This document shows, one piece after another, positions 9,640 through 20,162 of a stretch of 64,000 nucleotides of DNA. Source of the DNA: Perkinsus olseni (taxonomy: Eukaryota > Perkinsozoa > Perkinsida > Perkinsidae); contig JABANP010000279.1 in NCBI GenBank assembly GCA_013115135.1, positions 1 to 64,000 of the forward strand. Reading direction: 5' to 3'. The number at the start of each line of letters is the position of its first letter. Position 1 is the stretch's first letter. A program made the translations under genes and the position numbers. Under the pieces are notes generated by a model, which saw nothing but the letters and a program-made list of their open reading frames with translations, was not told the origin of the DNA and searched no databases.

Positions 9640-12593
9640 ATGTCCTCCACACCGTCGGAGAGGCCGCCTCCAACCATGGCAAGCATCTTGAAGGAAGTCG
9701 AAGCCGTGGGCAATGAACAAACAAGAGTGTTCAACGAAGCGGAGCAACAACTGTCCCGGCTTAGAGAAGCTTTGCTGGCTGTCAGACATGACGTGAGCTA
9801 CTACTGAGTCTTATGCCTGTCACAAGATCCCTTCAGGCGACCCCCTGCGGCTCTGACGACGCTCGCTACTAAGGCGAAGGACTCGAGCGCCGCATCCCTG
9901 CTCGGAAAGCGGCATCAAAACTACCATGCAAGACTGTCTCAACTCTCTCGGTCTCTGTCCGAGTGAGTGGGGAGTCCTCTGCGACTCCGGTACCTTCGAC
10001 GTCCGCAGGTTCCAAGCCCTGGCTGAGGGAGAGGTAACTAAGGCCATACGGCAACACGTTATGCCGAAATCACCAGAGACGCCAGAGCAGCAGGCGGACT
10101 TCGCTCGATACATGCGGAAACTCGTTGCTGTGGGGCTTAGTCAACCTCCACGCCATGGGCCGTACGACTGCAATAGGTGCATCTTCTGCAAACAGGCAGT
10201 TTTGACGCGTTCGAGGCTTTCATCGAGGAGGTGGGGCTCCTGGACGGTATCATGGACTTGGTCCCCGAGCAGTAGGACTCACTGTTCAGAGACCGGGTAC
10301 TGATTGCCCCGTATGTTGGTCAGTTATTTGCGGACATATCGAGAAGCCGAGCGCGTCAAAGCAGAGGGCGAGCTCGAGGAGGCAATGGAGTGGCTGAAGA
10401 AAAATAGAACAACTGGGAGAGCCACGGCGATGAGGAGGGAGATATTCGACAACACTCAGCGCGATCTTCTGCTGCAGAAGGTAGATAGCGTGGAAGCCTC
10501 AGTCGGGTGTCATTGGCGTCTTGCTCAGGTGTGCGAGATGATTGGAAGTGGAGTTGAGTCTGCTGAGATCTTAGAGTTAGTGCTCAGTAGACTGTTCGCT
10601 GGTCAGCGGGATCCTAGGTACGTCCGTGAGAATTTTGAAGGCGGGGACCCTACGGTTGGGCGAGTTAGTGCAGAGCAAAGGAAGAAACTTCAGAGCTGCC
10701 TCTTGGCCCTGGCCTACCCCACGGCGAAACGCGAAGCTCATTTGGGTACAGCAGTTGCCTTTCTATCATTCATCATGATTGTGCTTTCGCTCAGCGACAG
10801 CTGCTGGGCTGGGCAACAACGCATTGGATAGATTTTGGACTCTCTTTTTTCGGGGAACTTGGCCGGTAGGGGAGGGCGACACTAAGCTCGTGTGATCAAA
10901 GGCTCGTTCTCGAGGGCCATATGTACTCTCCCACGAGGGATGAACGAACGCCGAGCGTGGAGGACCTTCGCGAAGAGAGAACGTCGCTCCCTCCGAGAGA
11001 ATGTCCTCCTCCCAAACGATACCGATTGTGGACGCCTGAGCCTCGGGAGGGGTGAGTGGTTGCGAGGCATGTAACGCTGCTCGGACTCTGGGTCGATAGG
11101 TATGCTCGAACTGGCTTCTATTCTGTATGTACCCCGCCGAGCGCCGGTTTGCCCGAGGACGTCGAGGAGATTATTACCACGGCCAAAGCGGAGTTGTAGG
11201 CATGCGTCTCTACGCGGGGTTACCTTGAAATTGACGATCAGGGACGACCCGGTTTCCCTGCACTGTTGGGATGACGAGCCGGTACTGCCGTCTACGGTAA
11301 GATGAAGCCGTGACTCGGGCTGAATATCTAGTACAGATTCCTGCCGTTACGACGGTCGACAGTCGTTTCCAACCCGGAGGGCAATTCTCCTCACCTCCAT
11401 CGCTACGGTGAGTCTGCCTTGCGCCTTCCGGGAGTACACACAGGAAATGGATGGCAGAACTCACCTCCGACAGAGAGAACGTGATCGGCCTCCGATTCGG
11501 ATAACGCGGCGGACTCCTCCCGCTCCTAGAGCAGCGAGGGAACGTCAACGCCAGGTAAAGCGCGCAAGGTTCGAGCAGGTGCGGCCTTCATCGCCGATCC
11601 TGGGATGTTTAGGCTACCTCTGCGGAGTATGTTTCGCCGAGAGCACCGCGGCCAACGGCGATCCAGCTGCATGATGCAAACTTTGTCATGCGGATTCTCG
11701 CAGTACTGCAGTTATGGCATAGCATGTTCGGCTGTATTCTGTGCACCACTTTCAGGAAAATGCCCGCCGAGTTGCACGGACGCCGGATCCACCACGGCAG
11801 GAAGAACCGCCTGCTGAATCCCATAACAGGTTGGATAAGTCCATGCGGTGTTGTAGAAGCATTCCACTGCTCAAGACAGGTTTGCTAGCTCCAGCCGCGT
11901 CCTATCACAGCCATCCGAGGGCGACACCCCAGGAGTACCCAAGGAATCACCATTGTACTTGGTGAGCTGAGCTTTGAATCCAACTCTGTTCACGAGGTCT
12001 TCTGGCAGTTGCTCGCCAGCGGAAGAGTGGCTGTGCGGCAGCTTTTGGAAGTCCAGTCTGTTGTACAGCGTCATGAAGTGCTGGGCGTATGAGGAACCGC
12101 ATAGGGCCATCGGACGCGCACCCTCTGATCTGCAGGTCCCTTGCGAATCACTCCCCGTTGAGTTCGACTTGCCTGAGCGGTTCACACCCCACTCGGTGTT
12201 CACTTGTCCCGTGTCTCGTAAGATGACAACAACAGCCGATGACTGGGATAGGCCTGACTTTCCCATAATGCTTGTGAGTGTATGCTGATTTGTAATTTGA
12301 AGTTGACGAAGTTGCAGGTGTGCGGACACGTCGTGAGCAACTCGGCGTTTCGACAAATTGTTACCACTGCGCATCGCCGGAAGGGGACTAGCGATGGTCG
12401 GGATATCAATATCAAGTGCCCTATATGTCCAAGAATCATGTTATCTTCTCAAGCTGTACCACTGCGGAACTTTGGGGTAACTTTCTGTTTTCCTGTAGTA
12501 TTGCGTTTAAGAGTTTTTCCTTGCTGCAGGGGTCTTGACAACGGGATAATTATAGCTATAGATATCGAATCCTGCTTGAGCTTTATTCGATAA
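9640..12593 (+). CDS. RMND5/GID2-like subunit of the CTLH/GID E3 ubiquitin ligase
   Basis: The first exon 9640-9792 begins MSSTPSERPPP and continues in a helical, heptad-rich segment. A later segment FDAFEAFIEEVGL and EAMEWLKKNR fits the LisH-CTLH part. The C-terminus decides the call: GRVAVRQLLEVQSVVQ, SLPVEFDLPERFTPHSVFTCPV, PIML|VCGHVVS across a 44-nt intron (12274-12317), and IKCPICP. This is the SP-RING-like end of RMND5/Rmd5 (LVCGH…KCPYCP) that pairs with MAEA to catalyse ubiquitin transfer. Between about 10870 and 11930 lie disordered, Arg/Pro-rich exons not present in typical homologues; their borders are poorly fixed. The last coding bases are uncertain: read-through ends at 12593, while an intron after NFG would stop about 60 nt earlier. 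A second gene hidden in 10.9-11.9 kb cannot be excluded. Confidence 0.72.
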
Positions 12594-13222
12594 CGCGTGC
12601 TCTCCGCTTCGCGGCTCATATATTGCTTTGGAAAGCACGTGTGCTTGGAGGTGCGACACACTGTGCTTGGTGGGCGCTTGTATATGGATATTGCTGTATA
12701 TCTGCTTAATCGAGCCGCTGAGTCAAGATGATAGCCCAATCCTGAGGTGTCTTGTGTTCGAGTCGAGGTTTGGCACGCGAAGGCAATGAACTGGACTGTC
12801 AGCAAGGATTCCTGCACGCGGTCGCGCGTGCTGCGAAAATGTGGGAGCACTCGGATCTCATCCCGAGACCCGAGATGTATGTACTCGCCCAATAGATTGA
12901 CCGGTCAAAAGAAATATCTTACATTCACTGCGTGGAATAAACGCGCAAAACAGATTCTCTCTAACCAAAACTAAGAAAAACGACGTGGGTATCCAACTAC
13001 CTCAGCCTCGGTGATACCAAGAAAAAATAGGATGTGATATCTTTCATCCACACCTGAGGAACTTTTTAACACAACACCCAAGTCTTGATCCATTCTTGAC
13101 TCTACTAACGATCACTGATCACACAAAGATTAATTGATAAATAATGTACTGCGGTTGACGTGCAGATCCCCAGAAGGACACAGCCTCTAGAGCGCTAAAG
13201 TAAGACGGGAAATACGCAAGAT
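12594..13222. other. Intergenic between convergent genes, A/T-richer
   Basis: The plus-strand RMND5-like gene ends on the left and a minus-strand gene ends on the right, so this is shared 3' flank. It is richer in A and T than its surroundings (for example 12980-13150) and has no supported coding segment. A minus-strand open frame at 12449-12892 overlaps the RING exon and looks incidental. Confidence 0.5.
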
Positions 13223-14945
13223 TCAGTCCATCGTCTTGCTGCCACACAAATTCCCGAGGAATGATCGGCTCTTCTTCGCTGGTTTCTTGGCGGTACTGGA
13301 GGAACCGACTGCCTCGTTATTCCTCTTTTCGGCCACCCTGAAAGACGAATAGCGATTCAAGATCTCGGCGAAAGAACCTCCAAAGACTTACTGCTTGTCC
13401 TCCGCAGGCTTGGTTTCGACCACAATCTTCTCCGGTATCTTTTCAACGGGAGCTTCTTGAGTCTTCTCGACCCCGGGAGTTTCGGGAGCAGAGCTGGCCG
13501 GAACTTGCTCGTTCGCGGTAGGAGCCGTCGCCTCAGGAGCGGCTTCGACGGGCTCAGCCTTCGCCTTGGAAGAATCGTTCGCTGCTGTTGACGATGACGG
13601 GAGCTTCTCTGGCGAGACGGCCTTCTCCTCCACTTCTCGAGACTTTTCGGGCTCCGTCGATCGAACGTCCTCACGAACCTCGGGTTGGACGTCGGCACTG
13701 TCAACAGGCTCGTCCCCACGAGAAGTGAATTGGCTGACAAGAAGAGCAATTATAGGACGAAATCAAAAGACAAGCAAAATCGCGCTTTCAACGTCTCAAC
13801 TCACCCGATGTTCTCTTCCCTGTCGCACACCTCAACACCTCCCAAGAACAGTCCGAGAACGGAACCCTGTGATTCTTGAGACTCAGCTTCGGCCTTGGGC
13901 GCGGACTTCTGAGGCGAAGGCTCCCTTCTAGTTGGAGACTCCTGCTTCTTCGCCTTCCGGCTGCCGGTCCCACGGTTCATAGGATGGCCCATGATATGTC
14001 CGAAGTAGTCGACATCATCATCACCGTCATAGGACGCTTCGGGCTCAGAAGCCTCCCTGGTAGGCTCAACCTCAGCACGAGAATTCTCCTCAGGCACTCT
14101 CTCGCCGGACTGCTCAATCGCTGCGGCTGGAGGCTTCTCAGAGGCCTTTAGCACAGTATCGGACTCGCCCTTGGTCGCTTCACCAAAGTCTCTGCTCTTC
14201 TCGTCGACCTCATTAGTCTTCTCGACAACCTCATTAGCCTTCTCATCAACATCATCAGCCTTCTCATCAACATCATCAGCCTTCTCATCAACATCATCGG
14301 CCTTCTCATCAACATCATCGGCCTTCTCATCAACATCACCAGCCTTCTCGTCAACGTCTCGATCAACAGTGCCAAGCTCCTTGGTTTCACCTTCACATGG
14401 GTCTTCCTCCTCGTCATCTTCTTCGTCAGCACTCAACGGGTGACCAAACAAATGTCCAAAATAGTCAGGTTGAGGCTCTCGAGGGCCCTTAGGGGTGCGG
14501 GGCTTCGACACTTTCTTCTCAGTATCTTCTTCCTTCTTAGGAGATTCATCTGTTGCCCTGTCACAACAAACATGATATAACCAAGCTCGATCTCACATTA
14601 AGATCTGCACCAGGCTAATACTTACTCATCTTTCTCGGGCTCGAGCCCTTCCGCTACGAGGAAAGTCTTGCTCGGGTAGAGGCAGTTCTGGACAAAATTT
14701 TCGGTGAAGTCAGGTGGAGCGATGCTATCCGCAGAAGGGAGAGGCGGGGCGATGGGCACCGACTGCCATAAAGCCTATAAACAGAAAGACAGATGCGTTC
14801 ATACGAGTCAGCCACAGCAAATGAAACAACTCACCATAGGAGCCTCGCCGTACTGCGCCATCGGGCTCAACGTATTAGCTTCATTGTAAGACTCAGCTTG
14901 CTGATCAATGTTAATCTCCTTAGGAACTTCAACACTGGTGGCCAT
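13223..14945 (-). CDS. Acidic DYFGH-motif protein, paralogue 1 (unrecognised family)
   Basis: Five exons on the minus strand: 14835-14945, 14626-14774, 13805-14557, 13392-13733, 13223-13337, all in phase. I do not recognise the family. The protein starts MATSVEVPKEI, has a conserved 50-residue head (WQSVPIAPPLPS, NCLYPSKTFLV), then a long Glu/Asp/Lys-rich region with two copies of a DYFGH-[LI]-[FM]-GHP motif: PDYFGHLFGHP and VDYFGHIMGHPMN. Next comes SVLGLFLGGVEVCDREENIG, a Glu/Pro/Ala-rich exon and the end KKPAKKSRSFLGNLCGSKTMD. Between the two motifs lies a 7-residue tandem repeat (DDVDEKA). There is no signal peptide or membrane helix, so a soluble or membrane-attached scaffold is likely. 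Two more copies follow in tandem upstream. The His pairs in the motif could bind metal, but that is a guess. Confidence 0.85.
14236..14360 (-). repeat. 21-bp tandem repeat inside the first acidic paralogue
   Basis: Five almost identical 21-bp units (agccttctcatcaacatcatc on the plus strand; positions 14236-14340) and a diverged sixth (14341-14360) lie end to end. On the coding strand each is seven codons, DDVDEKA, so length changes keep the frame. The other two paralogues lack this array, so it arose after duplication. Confidence 0.9.
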
Positions 14946-15678
14946 TACGCAGAAGCTTACCAAGGATCAAAGCTGAATGAACAGGAGATAGCGGACACCC
15001 GGAAGATGAGACGACTCCCTAGCGCATCTCGCTTCGCCAACACAGGACGCAGCGAGGACGATATGAAACGGTCACACAGGCAGGGGCGCACAAGTTTTGC
15101 GTCCGAAGGACAGAGTTAAGATAGTGAGCTAAAATCAGCAGTGCAGCTCAGAGCTCATTAGGCATGATAGAATGTGAATGGGCGTCTAGGCAGGAATACG
15201 GAGGTTCACAGGAATGATGATATCTAGTGGGATGCAAACCACAAACGAGAACTTGCAAGTGATAAACTACAGTCGAAGCCGCAAATCCTCAAGGGCGATA
15301 AATCTCACTCACAGACAACGTCACTAGTTCAAAGACCAGAAGAGCGAACGGGAACCGCCAACCGTAAATCCCCCTCGAACCCGAAAACTTCGCTAATTGA
15401 CCAACTCAGTTCCAACGAGTTGACTAACGACCTCCTCACAGCAGCCAGTATACTCATACAATCAGTAGCGGATCAAACAAAATCAGTGATAAAAATGATA
15501 GTTGATGTTCAATGACATATCTGATTCCAGAAAGAACCATCATAGGATGTCCATCACATAGCAATGGCTCCTGCAGTGTACTAGCGTCGACATTAATTTA
15601 GTGTACTGTACACATAATGACATGCATAACGTGGAGGTACTGAGATCACGGTCTCTGTACGTTCAAGTCTCCGATACT
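14946..15678. other. Intergenic between acidic paralogues 1 and 2
   Basis: Holds the upstream region of paralogue 1 and the 3' flank of paralogue 2. No conserved coding segment is seen. Short frames at 14793-15119 and 15601-15930 overlap exons in the wrong sense or show no family similarity. Confidence 0.45.
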
Positions 15679-17172
15679 CTAATCTTGGTTCCGGCTCCCG
15701 CACAGTCCAGCGAAGAAGGACTTCTTTCTCGTCGTACTTCTAGCAGAGCTTGTCTCGACGGGCTGCTCAGCCTTGCCGGACCTACGAGCGGAAAGAGAAT
15801 AACGCACACCGGAGTATCCGAAGCTCGCGCCCAGGATCACAGGACTCACTTTTTAGCTTCTACGCTCACACTACGGGCTTGCACGACCTCGGGGTCTCGA
15901 GACGGCTGCGGCGCGACAGCAGGAGCTTGACTCTCCTGCTTCGCCGGCATAGCAACTTCCGGTGGAGATGGCTTCGAGCTCTCTTCGACGACTCGATGAT
16001 GCACTGCGTCGCGGGGAAGTTCAATCTTGGGTGCATCGACGACCTCAGGCGTCTCCTCTACGGCCTCAACTTCTGGCACGGTAGCTTCCTCGGTCTTGGC
16101 GACTGGGGCAGTCTCGTCCACGTCCTTCGCACCACCGCCAGCATCAGCAGATTCCTCTCCGGGTCGAACAGTGAATTGTCTGAAGGAGGATACACAATCC
16201 ATCAAGAAGGTAACAAATCATATCCCGCTTACCCGATGTTCTCCTCTCGGTCGCAGACTTCAACGCCTCCCAAGAACAAGCCCAAAACGGATCCCTGAGT
16301 CTCTTGTGAATCGGTCTCTTCAATCTTGGGGGCTTCTTTCTCTTTGGGAGTTTTGATCTTGCGCTGGCTGTTACTATGATTCATAGGATGTCCCATTATG
16401 TGCCCGAAGTAGTCGACATCGTCATCCTCGGTTGACTCCTCAGAGATCTCATGCTCCTTGTCCGACTCGGAAGGAACCGGCTTGCTCTCAGGGCGCACGT
16501 CCACAACCTCGTGTTCAACTTCGGGTGTTCCCACATGCTCAGGAGCTGCGGGAGATTCAGGAGCTTCCACCACCACGTCTTCCTGGATTGGCTCCTCAGG
16601 GGCATCAGCGACGGGATCCTCCACGTCGTTCTGCTCAGCTTCGTCCCGACACTTTGAAGTCGAATCCTCTTCTAAGTCCTCGTCATCGTCCGCAGAGATA
16701 GGATGCCCCAATAAGTGACCGAAGTAGTCCGGTTGCGGCTCACGAGGAAGTCTTGGAGTTCGTACCTTAGTCTCAACAACCCTGAGGCAGGCAAGAAATA
16801 GGACCCAATTCGAGAAATTGGCAGCGAAACTTACTCATCTCGCTCCTCAGACTCCTCTTTCTCCTCGTGCTCAGCAAAGCCCTCGGATACGAGGAAGCTC
16901 TGGCTGGGATAAAGGCACTTGTGTACAAAAGCTTGCTGGAAATCCATAGAGGCAATATCTCTTGCGGAAGGTAACGGAGGAGCAATAGGGACGGACTGCC
17001 ACATGGCCTGAGAGAGGAACAGCTGCACCACAAAGATTCGAAGTAATGAAACAAAGAGACCTACCACTGGAGCTTCGCCATACTGGGGCATGGGACTCAT
17101 GCCATAAGCACCATCGTAGGGCTCAGCATGCTGCTCGTAGACTTGCTCTGTAGCTTGGACATTAGCTGCCAT
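15679..17172 (-). CDS. Acidic DYFGH-motif protein, paralogue 2 (unrecognised family)
   Basis: Same exon plan as paralogue 1. It starts MAANVQATEQVYEQ (ATG complement at 17170-17172) and shares the head AMWQSVPIAPPLPSA and KCLYPSQSFLV. The motifs PDYFGHLLGHPIS and VDYFGHIMGHPMN frame a Glu/Pro-rich spacer, and SVLGLFLGGVEVCDREENIG is identical to paralogue 1. A further acidic exon follows (about 15846-16187). The last exon ends TTRKKSFFAGLCGSRNQD with its stop at 15679-15681. The conserved blocks carry few changes while the acidic spacers share almost no sequence, so selection seems to act on the two motifs, the EVCDREENI block and the C-terminus. Function unknown; no enzyme motif is visible. 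Confidence 0.82.
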
Positions 17173-17643
17173 CATGCGGGAGTATCTCAGAAGCTGAGAA
17201 AAACAGAGTAAAAACAAGCGAACCGGCAAGTACACAAGCGAGATCCATCCAAGTAGTGGATTGACAAACAAAGAGGCAAGACCATTGATGAAGCTACCCT
17301 TATGGGTTTCACTGGCAATGTCGTACCCAGCAATGTTAATAAGACATGAGATACGATAAAGCGGTGATGATAGATGCCGGATTCCAACAGGAGGGTCCCT
17401 CCGTATGATAGACAGGAGCTTGTACAAGCACTGAGTTACAACTCCTTGGGCGCCGTAACAGCCAGAGCAAGCTCACCACAAACCCTTCTGAACATCTAAT
17501 TAGAACAAATAATGTACTGTGAGTCATGTTACCATGCAACCACCAAGATCACAGTCTCGATAGATAGAAAAGTCCGATCGGACAAAGTGAAGCTGATCAG
17601 TCAACCCATCCGCAGAAGCAGTCGAGAAAGGTCATCTTCACGC
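17173..17643. other. Intergenic between acidic paralogues 2 and 3
   Basis: Upstream region of paralogue 2 and 3' flank of paralogue 3. No supported coding segment; the minus-strand frames here only continue upstream from exon 1 of paralogue 2. Confidence 0.4.
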
Positions 17644-19422
17644 TTAGTTCTTGCTGCCACATAAGCTCCCAAAGAAGGACTTCTTCTTCGTAGGTGCAGC
17701 AGCGGCGTTTCGCACTCTGCCCGAGACGGCGTTATCATCAACGACTTTATCAGTGATCTTCTCACTTGGAACTCTGAGAGAATCAATGATCGACACCGAA
17801 TCAAGTTACCAAGCTAGCTTACTTTTGAGCTGGGGCGTCGGGCCGCACGAAAGACTGGGCGGCAACGTTCGTGTTGCTCTGAGCAGTAGGGTTGATCTCC
17901 TTCGGAACCCGGGACCCTTGCTTGGACTTGAGCACTTCATCACTCGCCTTGGCCACTGGCGACGTAGCCACAGCATTCTCAGGTTCGCCAGGGCCCCCAG
18001 TCTTCTCGGGCTCGTCACTGTCTTCGACTGGCGCCACCTCATCGTCCTCCGGCAACTCCACGGGCGGGTCAATCTTCGATGGCTCCTCAATCAAAGCAGA
18101 CACGTTCTTGATGGGGCTATCCTTGAAAGCAGACTGATCGATCTGCTGCTCAGCAGCACTCAGATGACTGTCATCATTGGCCTCGGCATCGCCATCCGCA
18201 GCAGCCTCGAGCGCCTCCTCTTTAGATACCTCCATGCTTGAGTCTTCGTTCTTAGCGAAATGCCTGAAAATGGAAGCAAATCAACAAATTGGCAATTTAA
18301 CACTAAGGCGCCGCTGGCTACAACTTACGATATGTTTTCCTCGCGGTCACACACCTCAACTCCACCCAGGAACAGGTTCAAGACAGACACCTGAGGCTCG
18401 TCCGACTCAATCTTCTCGGTCTTAGTCTTCTTCGACTTCTTCGTCTTGTGCTTCGGGGTCTTCTTTCGGCCGTTTCCTCGATTCATCGGGTGACCCATAA
18501 TGTGCCCGAAGTAGTCGAAGTCATCGTCGCCAGAGTCGTCCGAGCTCTCAGCGTCCTCGGTGGGAGCAAGCTCCGGAGTGGCAGCTCTGCCCTCGGTCAC
18601 CTTACCAACAGGAGACTCATCCTCCTCATCCTTGGCGTTCACAGATTCCTGGTCTTCCTCGGGGGTTTCTACACTCCTCTTTGCCTCGGGCTCGTCCTTA
18701 TCGTCTTCGACAGACACGATACTGTCGTCCTCGTACAGTGTAGGGTTCATAGGGTGGCCGAGGAGATGACCAAAGTAATCGGGCTGAGGGGCTGGGGGTT
18801 GAAGGAGTGGAGCGAAAGCTGAACCACCAATCTCGGTGCCATTAGCCTTGAACATAAGATCAGTTCCATCAGGGATGCCAGGAGCCGAGAACCTGAGGCA
18901 CCAAGGCGGGAGAATTCGGGAGAATGAACGGGAGAATTCGCGAGGCCACGATACTTACGCTATAGCTCCCTCGTCCAAGACATTCTTCCCAGCGTACAGG
19001 CAGCGGTTCACGAACTGCTGCTGGAAATCGGACGGAGCCAGAGCCCTCGCCGAAGGAAGCGGAGGAGCAATAGGCTGAGCCATCCAGGGCGCCTGAGGAA
19101 GCAGAATCCAATCAGCAACAGTCAAGGAGGGGTTCGCCTCGAACGAAACGGTCGGTCAGGCAACATCCCGCGAGCAGCCGTCCTTCCAACACGGAATGGG
19201 CCGTGAAGGACAGCGCTAGAACAAACGAGTAGTAACAGTCGAGTCGAAAGATCTAGAAGGCGAAGAGACCGACTAGAGGGCTCCATGTACCATAGGAGTT
19301 TCGCCGAACTGAGGCATCGGGCCGAGGGCATTGAGGTCGTCACCGGGCAGAGGCTTCACCTCGACAGGGGGGACGGACGGCAACTCAGCAGCAGGGAGGC
19401 CAGTTTCAATCTCAGTGGACAT
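17644..19422 (-). CDS. Acidic DYFGH-motif protein, paralogue 3 (unrecognised family)
   Basis: Starts MSTEIETGLPAAELPS (ATG complement at 19420-19422). The head keeps GPMPQFGETPM and PIAPPLPSARALAPSDF, with RCLYAGK in place of CLYPSK. The large third exon (about 18325-18890) has PDYFGHLLGHPMNPT and FDYFGHIMGHPMNRG, then a Lys-rich KKTPKHKTKKSKKTK stretch and SVLNLFLGGVEVCDREENIS. A fourth acidic exon follows (17819-18262), and the end is PTKKKSFFGSLCGSKN with stop at 17644-17646. It is the most diverged of the three and probably the oldest branch. In all three proteins the C-terminus is a basic cluster, two aromatic or aliphatic residues and a Cys near the end, which could be a palmitoylated membrane-binding tail (inference). 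Confidence 0.82.
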
Positions 19423-20162
19423 TATGAGAGTTCGTAATGGACCGATGAATGAGTTAGATCTTGCGCTGCAAAGCTCCGTCGCGTAGGCGGGCGAAACGGC
19501 CAGACAAATTTGGCGCACGCCCCCATGATCGATGCGGCGCGTTCTAGGGCCTCGTGCGAATGCCGTCGCGACACATGTTGAATCGAGGAAGGTGAATGCA
19601 TTCGGACTGGGCTGATATTCATCGGGCCTCAGGGAATCTAGCACAGAGGACCGATCGGAGTGAAAGAGTGTTGTCCAAAAGAACCTCTGTAGCCCTATCG
19701 CGTGTGGGCGAGGCGAAGAGCGAGGAACGGTAGGCAAGGGGACAACGCACTGTCTCACGCACTGATCGCGCATCCGCTGACTGTGAATCCTGCTAGGATT
19801 TTTACCAGGGAGGGGCTCCACTGAATAAGCCTCTTCGCTGCATGGGTTGGCGTTAGTACTTGTTGACACTTCGTTGGGCACACCGCGATCATGAAGGCCG
19901 TGGTAGTCGGCACAACTGCAGTTTCAGGAGACTCCCTGAGCCGTAAATGACGATGGGTAGTGATAAGCGCTTTCTCCAACGGTCGGGCGATAGTCGCGAC
20001 CGCCGTATATTAATATTCTTCTTCCGTTCGAACCGCTATCAACCAACATGATTTTTCATCTCCCGCCTTATAACAAGTTGAAGCGTTTCTGCGGGACATT
20101 TTGTTGAGTTGTCTTTGAGGAGTGTGGGGGAGGGTAGAGTTTCGCAGATTTTCCGCGTCTGA
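19423..20162. other. Divergent promoter region
   Basis: Lies between the start of the minus-strand acidic gene and the start of UTP25 on the plus strand, so both promoters must be here. I see no coding exon. The minus-strand frame up to 19881 is just the upstream extension of exon 1. Confidence 0.5.

Noticed and set aside
12449..12892. 147-codon minus-strand gene near the RMND5-like 3' end
   Set aside because: It overlaps the RING exon in antisense and has no conserved content or splice partners.
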